Source: Nematostella vectensis (Eukaryota; Cnidaria; Anthozoa; Actiniaria; Edwardsiidae). Taken from it: a stretch of 64,000 nucleotides of DNA. The DNA lies in the NCBI RefSeq assembly GCF_932526225.1, contig NC_064034.1, positions 12,474,887 to 12,538,886 on the forward strand. Reading direction: 5' to 3'. This document shows positions 56,533 to 64,000 of this stretch, in pieces; positions within the stretch are counted from its first letter, which is position 1; the number at the start of each line of letters is the position of its first letter. Both the position numbers and the translations under genes were made by a program. Under the pieces are notes generated by a model. It searched no databases. It worked only from the letters and a program-made list of their open reading frames with translations, and was not told where the DNA came from.

Positions 56533-58424
56533 ATGCCTCAGGCGCGCACAAACCGTAAGTCTCTTGCTTCAAACGGTAGCCATGTTTTAGTAGGTATTAA
56601 TAAACAACAAGCAAAGTAGTGACTGTAAGGACCTTTTCGGCACTTTTTTAAGAAAACACGAGATACTATTTTAATCGTGACTGGAAAAGGTCTTATTTTT
56701 CTTATTTTGAATTGCTGCATCAGAAAGCTAATAAGAGAGCAAGATTCCTAGGATAGTCATGTCCAAACTCTATGATCCCTTGCTGAGAGCGAATTAACTT
56801 ATGCAATTTTCATTGATAATGAATATGACATCTATTCCAGTTGGTCTTATTTTCTGTCTCTATTACAATCTTTTAAGGTGCACTGCTGATATGGGCTACC
56901 TGTGTTATCCTGTTTGTTCTATCGGATGGCAAGGTTACATCACGTAAGTAGCGTTAAATTTGAGTTATATGATTGGCAATGCGGTGCGGTAGCAACCTTT
57001 GTTTTCTATAAAAAAATAACGTACATATCTGCCCCCCCCCCCCCCCCCCCCGCCCCGATATGTCTTACGTAGTTGCGAAATTCGATCATATTTCCCTTAG
57101 TAGATCACTCTGCCAGCCGGCTCTTATTCGGGATAGCCTGCTTGCAGACGGTACTCCGTGTTTTCATCGCGGAAAACCCTCTCCGTTCGGTGATCGGGCG
57201 TCATCTTGTATTTTAAGCCGCGTGGTTCCTTGGGACGTGCGCAAAAAACGGACGCAGGGCGCCCGATCACCGAACGGAGAGGGTTTTCCGCAATAATATC
57301 ACCGAGTACCGCCTGCAAGCAGGCTAATTCGGGGTTATTCGGACATGTTTTCGAATATTGGGAATCCTGTGGCGCGCGCAAGGGCGGAGGATAGCTGGGG
57401 CGAGGGTGCCTCACCCCACCGGATTCCAATATATATATAAAAAAAAACATTCCCGACTAACACTGAATGCAAGAGTCGAGCCGACTAAGATATATGTATA
57501 TAAGATCCCCAAAAATGCTTGATTTGTTGCACTTATTTTGTTTATTTTTCTTGTTATCAGGTTCCATGCACGGCACCTCGCCCCGTGATGAGCACTCCCG
57601 CAGTGAGATCGTCTATCCAGAGCGTGTTGATCATTTGCGATATGCACGAGCCACCGGAAACCAGGTGACAAAATCATTAGCTGTATCAAAACCTAACCCG
57701 TTTCGTACAATGTAAAACTAGAAACACAAAAGGTCAAATTCACTGTCGAAAGTATTAAATTGCAACGTGTATAATTTACATTTCACTATAAAAGTTTTCT
57801 AAGAATGCACGGTTTTTCAAGAGTGAAAGCCAGCAAAAGCTAAACATAATAAAAATGAATTGAATTTCGTTTACAGAGCCGTAGCAGCCACGTAAGATTG
57901 GGTGGGCACAATACAAAAACACTAAAAAAATATTGGAGGGCACCGCAACGCCCCTACTGGTTTCCTTATAATTTTTAAAAAATATTAGGGGGGAGGGGCA
58001 CATGTTCCCAGTGCCCCACCCCCTTTTATGGCCCTGGTTAAGTTACAACAAAAGTTTGAGTTATTCAACGGCACACCTTGGCAAAATTACAAGAAAGTGG
58101 ATGGGTCTACGCGAGATCGAAGTAGTGAAATTCAGTCAATATGGAGTATAAACCAATAAAGTAGTTAAAATTCTTTTTCACGATTCTTTTTCCGTCATTT
58201 TAGATAAAGTGATAGAGTCAACTAGCAATTATAATGTTAAATAATGATAAAACATAAAGAAGCTAAGATTATTAGAAGTACCAAATTATCAAAAAGCACA
58301 ATGATTTAATACCATTTATATTTCTAACTAATGCAAGCATTTTACAAATCCAACAGAGGTCGATTGAAGTGTACAGAATGTTTGCATTTGGGCGGAACCT
58401 CAGTCTTGTTCTTCACAAGAACAG
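56533..58424 (+). CDS. Second ADAM-like gene, first four coding exons (partial)
   Basis: Exons 56533-56554, 56878-56943, 57561-57664 and 58357-58424 join in phase (1, 1, 0, then ending in phase 2). The first 22-base exon gives MPQARTN. The second gives a hydrophobic signal core (ALLIWATCVILFVL). The third gives EIVYPERVDHLRYARATGNQ, like [12 protein letters not shown] in the first ADAM gene. The fourth gives EVYRMFAFGRNLSLVLHKNR, like [14 protein letters not shown] in exon 3 of the first gene. The phases after the last two exons equal those of the homologous exons of the first gene. I found no further prodomain exon before 64000. The gene therefore either continues past a large intron containing GPCR genes or is a 5' fragment. 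It starts about 900 bases after the end of the first gene, suggesting tandem duplication. Confidence 0.65.
57134..57325. mobile_element. MITE-like family G, 192-bp foldback
   Basis: AGCCTGCTTGCAGACGGTACTC and CGGAAAACCCTCTCCGTTCG at the left are mirrored by CGAACGGAGAGGGTTTTCCG and GCCTGCAAGCAGGCT at the right. It lies in the intron between exons 2 and 3 of the second ADAM-like gene. Confidence 0.88.
57878..58038 (+). mobile_element. MITE-like family E, copy 2
   Basis: It shares CGCCCCTACTGG, TTTCCTTATAA and CAGTGCCCCACCC with 26596-26766 in the same order, with GC-rich ends and an AT-rich middle. Confidence 0.5.
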
Positions 58425-59244
58425 GTAACTCTGTGGTGCACTACTCCATCTAGGCTCTGGTTCTCTCCAATATCTGTGTGGATATATAGCATCAGTGGGG
58501 CGTTGAGAATATCATCGTGCAGCGGCGCGCACATCCTTGATAACAGCGTTCAAAGGTTGAATTTTAGGACTGAGCGCTTCATAAACATTTTTATCCGATT
58601 GATCTTTTTACTAAAAAAATCAGCCGGTGGTGAGGGAGAAGTGGGGAGATGGGGGGGAGAAGTGCATATAAAACATTTTCGTTTTAAAAGTTATTATTCG
58701 TCTTTTCGCGGCGGAGATTGCATACCGTATTTAGAAGTCCTCTCCAATCATTTTCTTGCTCTAAAAAATCACATAACCTTGCAGGGAATATTTTCTTGTT
58801 TCGTTTTTCTTGGCGGCCATTTTGTTCGCCGAGGAACACTCGTCGTTTCCCATTATCACAGTAATTCAAGCGTACTCGCCCCAGTCTTCTATATACCATT
58901 TGGAAAAAGGAAAACGTATGTTTGATATGTTGCGTCTGCACCCTTCTCTCTTCCTCTCCTCTGAGTCCTGGTTTTAGTCCTCAGTCCTACCTTTAATTCT
59001 GGCTCGGTGATAAAATAATTGCTGGTGGTCGATCGATGTCTGTATCTCGAGGCCTTCGAGGTCCGGTAATTGATTACCAAAAATAATCTTAGTAATATGA
59101 TTGAGACAAAAAAAAACCAAATCGTCAAAACATACCATGGGAATATAATTATTATCAGCAGATGTTTTTGAGCACATTTAAAACTAAATTAGGTTTAATT
59201 ACTTGCCGGTCTTCCCTTAAAAGCCCAGATGATACCATTCGAAA

Positions 59245-60770
59245 GAAAGCAATTTATCGCGAGGAAATAAATAGTCAAAGACATCTTAATTACAAAGCAG
59301 TCACAAGGCATCTCTCTTGCGTTCGCTGTGACCCATTACTTGTTCTTCACAAGGTCAGAGCTTGAACGGAGTCTTAGGGCAGATACTTAAATTATATAAC
59401 ACTAACAGCATCCTTGTGCTTTTTTTAAAATAAATCTGTAAACAAAACAGTTTTATATCAACCTTAAGATAATGGGAAAGGTGAAATGTCAAGAAAGTGC
59501 TCAATCCAATTATTTGCATTACTGTTATATTTTATTATCAAACCTTTCAAGCCGTGTCAATTTCTACGTTTCTCCTCTTCCCGTCAACTATTTTTTTATG
59601 CAATTGATATTCGTTGCTGTTTCCACTCTACCCCAAACATAGATTCATGAACTGGTTGTGTTTGAAATACAAGTTAGCATTAAGCACTGTCAGTGATGAC
59701 TTAGATGAAGTTTTTTTAGGATTTGCTTCCAAAGTCAATCTGTTTTTCTCTATTGCATTCATTCTGGAGTAGGCCACCAACAACAGGCCACTATATGGTA
59801 AAGGATGAGTGCACCAATATGGTAAAGGATGGGTGCACCAATATGTAATGCATGACTGTAGATATATTTGTTAAATTTGATTTCCACACATTCTGAATAA
59901 TCAGTCCAATGAAGGATGGCATCTAAACTGTCTGTAACTATATTTTTGGAATCTTTTAAATGCTGTTATATCCATGACATATTCTTCAAAAGGGCAAAGC
60001 TTGTCAGAATATTGTTTGCATTAAAAAATATTCATAATGGAACTTCTATGAAGGGACATAAGAATTTACCATTAGACTCTTGACAACTTTGACAGCCATT
60101 TTCACACCAGGAATTGTGTTTGTTAAATTTAATGCACTGCATAATTGATATTTATTGGATGATAGCTGGATCCATTTGGTGGGGCCAATACAATTTGTAA
60201 CTACATATATGGCTGTAATTAACTTGAGAGGACAGCGGTATTCTAGAGCCCTTGCTCCCCTAACACCACCTCAATCAGTCAACACAAAAAGTGCTCAATG
60301 CGGGCTCCGCTTTTCGGCAGTGCCTAAATCTATATATTATTCGTAATGGAAGAGTGTGCATCGTCATTGTCAACTCGCTGGCCTTGGTGTTTTTTTTTCT
60401 CGGAGAGAAGTTACACCTTAAGAAGTTCAAGTATCTTCTCGTCAACCTTAGAAAGGGCGTTTGCCATCCCTTTTCCCTTTTCGTCATAGAAAGCTCTGTC
60501 GAAAACTCTGTTTATTGTAGTTACAGTTTCAGTAGTAACATAGGGGGGGGGGGGGGGGCTAGATCTACGTATATAATAATGTACTCGTATTTTCTTTTTA
60601 CTCAGCAACTTGTTTTTGAATGTCATTGTGTATTCCTTGAGACTGCCAGAGTTCAGGAAAGATCTCAAAGAGCTTGTATGCAGGATGAAGCAACTGGAAC
60701 TTAGGTATCCTCGTCACCAACTAAAGGTGAATACATAATTGTCATGTCCGTGACACAACTGTCTTATGTC
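59245..60770 (+). pseudogene. GPCR pseudogene with three internal deletions
   Basis: The coding remains lie at about 60305-60766. TM1 (VNSLALVFFFLGEKLHLKKF) is followed by LLVNL joined directly to RKGVCHPF, the region after TM3. That is joined to the segment before TM6, and a G-run replaces the rest of TM6 up to extracellular loop 3. TM7 and the tail (KDLKELVCRMKQLELRYP) remain. The nearest relative is the receptor at 63064. Its 5' flank (59245-59333: GAAAGAAAGCAATTTATCGC, GAGGAAATAAATAGTC) matches 62930-63020 upstream of that gene, but about 950 bases of unrelated sequence now separate flank and coding part. Confidence 0.85.
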
Positions 60771-60949
60771 AAGAAATGAAGCGCGCCGTGATAACCACTT
60801 GGCTTTATTAAAGAAATCGGTCGATAATAAAGAATCTTTCACCGATGATCCCTGTTGTATTTTTCAAACAATTTTCTTTTATACTTTTTCCTCGCCACAA
60901 CAACACAACAGTGTCCCAATCTATGTATGTCAATGCATCAATCTAACCG

Positions 60950-61130
60950 CACTCGCTCGCGTACGATCTCAACAATCGCAGGTTGAGTTTCATATGATCG
61001 CCCACGATTGCAGGCGACCGCAGGAAACTCTGTGTGATCTGTGCCCTATCGTTTGCGATCATAAACCACTTTGCGATCTGTTGGGATTGTACTCCAAATT
61101 AGCTACGATCGTGTGCGATTGACTCTAGCG
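60950..61130. repeat. Degenerate palindromic element rich in CGATC/GATCG
   Basis: About nine GCGATC or CGATC-type motifs occur in 180 bases. The two ends (TCGCGTACGATC and GATCGTGTGCGA) are approximately inverted. It may be an eroded MITE. Confidence 0.4.
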
Positions 61131-61954
61131 TTAAAGTCCATGAATAAGACTTGCGAGACACTGTTGTTTCGTTTTGTAATTTGAATGTTTAGAACTCCCA
61201 TCATTTTGAAAAATATTACTAACTCGACATCGTTTGATGCCCTACAAATATAATCGAGCCGATTTTATTGTAGGATGGATTGAAGTTGACCATGATTTAA
61301 GCGGATTTTTTTTTATTATTTGCATAGCGTTTCGTAGCCTACGGAACCACGTGTCACGCTGGTTACGGCACTAATGTCTATAACTGCATTAGTTGTTATA
61401 TGTTGTACATTTGATTAATAATCGCTCTTTGCGATGATTGGAAGCCATTTTTAGTCTCGTCAACGAAAACTTAAGCTTAAAACTCAAATTCGCAGTGAAC
61501 AGTTGAAAATCGTTATCTTTAAAGCTCTTCAGTTAACAGGTGTTAACTCGTTCATTGATCCCACAGTCCATTCTTTATCAACAACCAGTTCTGCAAACTA
61601 GAAACCGTTCTCATATCTAATAGTCTCCCGGAAGTGTTTTATTTCATAGTCAAAAAACGCACATGAAATCAGTAATAAAGAATGATGAAAGTTTTTTTTT
61701 TTTTTTTAGCTTTTGCACCATTATAGATAAAGCCGGCCAACTCAAAGGGTTTAATTCACTTTTAGTTTGAAATGATCACCCATCGATCATCTTCCTGTCA
61801 GGTCATTTCTTATTCACTTAGTGAGATATTCAACGATAGCAAGGGAATAGTCAAATGCGTACCATCGATTCACAGGGAGTCGCTTTATATTTCGCCCGTG
61901 AACAGTATCAGAGACTGTAAGCACAAAGCAAGACTACGAGACACTGGATTAAGT

Positions 61955-62929
61955 ATGGACAACTTGACCGAGTGCGTTACACCATCTAAGTCAGAAACTA
62001 TAGCAGTTCAAACGCTATTTGGAATAGTACGACTGTTAATTATCGTTGCCAACTCACTGGCCTTGGTGATTTTTCTTGGAAAGAAGTTGCGTCTCAAGAA
62101 GTCCAAGTATCTTCTCGTCAACCTGACAGTAGCTGATCTTTTGAACGGTGTTGCCGGAGTTGCGTACATGGCAGCGATTCCAGGCAATCGTTTACCACAG
62201 AGCACCTGGGAAAAGCTACTTACTACCGTTGTCCACTTGTTTTTGACCCTGTCCATTCTGTCATTATGCGTTATTGCCCTAGAAAGAGCGGTCGCCATCC
62301 TGTTTCCGTTTCGTCACCGACAGGCCGAAAAGACGCACTACTTTGCCGCCATCGCCGTTGCGTGGCTTTTATCGATGATTCTCACCGTATTTGTAGGGGT
62401 ATCCACATTTTACAATGATTCACACTTGGAAATAATACTTCTTGTTTCTTTTTTACTTGAGATTGGATTGATAATCATTTCATACTTGGCAATCTGGATC
62501 AAAAGGGTCTTCTTTAATCCTATGAACAGCGTAATGGAAAATCGAGACGAGAACAAAAAACTCTCAATGACATTGTTTATACTCATTGCAATCTCACTTC
62601 TGACATGGATGCCATCAACTATTTTGAATTTATTTTTCAAGCCTTATGAATGCTGGAAGAAGAGTTCTACTTACACAATGATGTACTGCACATATTTTTT
62701 GTTATTAAGTAATTCGTTCTTGAACGTTGTAATTTATTCTCTGAGAATGCCAGAGTTTAGAAAGGCGTTAAAAGGAATGTTTTCTCAAAGTATGGAAATA
62801 GAACAGAGACCAGCTCCGGGAGCCAGCGCCATCTGCAAAAGTGCTCCGCATGAGAACATACTAGAAGTAGGGCCAGCTGTCATATTTCTGAGATCACTTG
62901 GGCCACCAAGGGGCAACGAAGGATTATGA
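61955..62929 (+). CDS. Class A (rhodopsin-like) GPCR, intronless, 324 aa
   Basis: The frame is open from an ATG at 61772, but the start was set at 61955 (MDNLTEC) to match the paralogues; an N-glycosylation sequon lies at residue 3. Motifs: [20 protein letters not shown] (TM1 and first loop), [10 protein letters not shown] (TM2), ALERAVAILFPFRHR (end of TM3, ER in place of DRY), LLTWMPSTIL (TM6), [20 protein letters not shown] (TM7). It is plus strand and in tandem with the receptor at 63064. It has a longer C-terminal tail (GASAICKSAPHENILE) than the latter. The ligand is unknown. Confidence 0.9.
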   Translation: MDNLTECVTPSKSETIAVQTLFGIVRLLIIVANSLALVIFLGKKLRLKKSKYLLVNLTVADLLNGVAGVAYMAAIPGNRLPQSTWEKLLTTVVHLFLTLSILSLCVIALERAVAILFPFRHRQAEKTHYFAAIAVAWLLSMILTVFVGVSTFYNDSHLEIILLVSFLLEIGLIIISYLAIWIKRVFFNPMNSVMENRDENKKLSMTLFILIAISLLTWMPSTILNLFFKPYECWKKSSTYTMMYCTYFLLLSNSFLNVVIYSLRMPEFRKALKGMFSQSMEIEQRPAPGASAICKSAPHENILEVGPAVIFLRSLGPPRGNEGL

Positions 62930-63063
62930 AAAAAAGCAATTCATCGCGAGGAAATAAATAGTCCCAGCATTTGATTATTCCAAGCAGTCGCAAGACATAT
63001 CTCTCGTTAGCAGTGACCATCCAAGTCAAGCAACACTACTAACATCTAAAGAATCTGGTAAAT

Positions 63064-64000
63064 ATGGACAACGAAACAGCGTGCTACCCTTTTAGTAGAT
63101 CGGAATATATGGCAATACAAGTTATATTCGTAATCGGAAGAGTGTGCATCGTCGTAGCCAACTCGCTCGCTTTGAGGATTTTTCTTGGAAAGAAGTTACG
63201 CCTCAAGAAGTCCAAGTATCTTCTCGTCAACCTGACAGTTGCCGACCTTCTAATGGGACTGGGGGGACTGGTGCACAAGGCAGTTATACATGACCTGCGA
63301 GTACTAAACAGTACGTGGGAGTTGTTGCTTACTAGCGTCTGCTTCATGTTCGTAACTCACTCCTCCATGGTCTCCTTGTGTCTTATTGCGTTAGAAAGGG
63401 CGTTTGCCATCTTTTTCCCTTTTCGTCATAGACAAACAACTAGAAGAAGCTACATTGTAGCCATAGCCTCTACATGGCTTATTTCCATGATTTCGTTGGT
63501 ATTGGTAAATGTTTTTATGGTTTATTTCCATGTTTTGGATATCGATTTATTCATTGTTCCTTTTTCATTAGAAATTGGCTTAATAGTCATCTCGTATGTA
63601 GCCATATGGATAAAAAGGGTCTTCTTTACTCCAATGAGCAGCTCAAGGAGAAATAGAGGCGAAGACAAAAAGCTGTCGAAAACTTTGTTTATTGTAGTTG
63701 CTGTTTCAGTAGTAACATGGGCCCCATGCACTACTCTAAATTTTTTCTTCAAGGCTCACGAGTGTGGGGAAAGTAGATCTACGTACATAATAATGTACTG
63801 CTCATATTTCCTTTTACTCAGCAATTCGTTTTTGAATGTCATAGTTTATTCCCTGAGAATGCCAGAGTTCAGGAAAGCACTCAAAGAGCTTGTATGCAGG
63901 AAGAAACAACTCGAACTTAGGGATCCTCTTCGCCAAGTAAAAGTGACAACAAGAGAACGCGTTGTCATATCCGTGACACCACTATCTTATGTCAAGAAAT
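63064..64000 (+). CDS. Class A (rhodopsin-like) GPCR, intronless, runs to the window edge
   Basis: The ATG at 63064 gives MDNETAC with a sequon at residue 3. It continues with [59 protein letters not shown] and [20 protein letters not shown], ending ...SYVKK at the last complete codon (312). The frame is open to base 64000. In the related pseudogene the same stretch is followed by TGA, so the stop codon here is probably 64000-64002. The 5' flank is shared with the pseudogene locus at 59245. Codon use and motifs match the neighbouring receptor. Confidence 0.9.
   Translation, partial: MDNETACYPFSRSEYMAIQVIFVIGRVCIVVANSLALRIFLGKKLRLKKSKYLLVNLTVADLLMGLGGLVHKAVIHDLRVLNSTWELLLTSVCFMFVTHSSMVSLCLIALERAFAIFFPFRHRQTTRRSYIVAIASTWLISMISLVLVNVFMVYFHVLDIDLFIVPFSLEIGLIVISYVAIWIKRVFFTPMSSSRRNRGEDKKLSKTLFIVVAVSVVTWAPCTTLNFFFKAHECGESRSTYIIMYCSYFLLLSNSFLNVIVYSLRMPEFRKALKELVCRKKQLELRDPLRQVKVTTRERVVISVTPLSYVKK

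Overview
The window looks like part of an animal genome, most likely an anthozoan cnidarian (sea anemone or coral relative; this is inference). The reasons are small exons with consistent GT/AG junctions, short AT-rich introns, many short inverted-repeat (MITE-like) elements, non-LTR retrotransposon remains, and intronless class A GPCRs in a tandem family. No bacterial gene organisation is present.

Layout. (1) 1-495 is the last exon of a gene entering from the left. (2) 3546-4193 is a chromodomain-type exon. (3) 4630-7937, minus strand, is a 14-exon gene of 664 codons whose exon phases all close; it looks like a host gene derived from a DDE transposase. (4) 8.2-23 kb is mostly gene-poor, except for a minus-strand terminal exon at 15558-16181. 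That exon's C-terminus (LCSTEL) is identical at protein level to the one at 495. (5) 23106-55645 is a very large ADAM-type metalloprotease gene of about 43 exons (about 1830 residues if all exons are used). The order is signal peptide, prodomain, reprolysin catalytic domain with [12 protein letters not shown], disintegrin, an inserted permuted discoidin/lectin cassette, ADAM cysteine-rich domain, EGF, TSP1, three fibrinogen-like domains, TSP1 and a lectin-like tail. No membrane anchor is seen. (6) 56533-58424 holds the first four coding exons of a second ADAM-like gene. (7) 59.2-64 kb holds a GPCR pseudogene and two GPCR genes on the plus strand. A related GPCR lies antisense in an intron of the ADAM gene at 50354-51328.

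The introns of the ADAM gene are full of repeats. They include a CR1/L2-like LINE (29.2-32.9 kb), a second LINE 3' fragment, several MITE families in two or more copies each, a tRNA-like SINE candidate, and several tandem arrays. Three or four of those arrays start inside an exon and run across its 5' splice site, so the intron carries many copies of exon tail plus donor. This, and the in-frame circularly permuted discoidin-lectin cassette between disintegrin and cysteine-rich domains, are the two most unusual features.

Exon boundaries were derived by eye from splice consensus, reading-frame phase and domain continuity. No alignment or transcript data were used. One exon (about 26373-26433) is out of phase by one base in my count.
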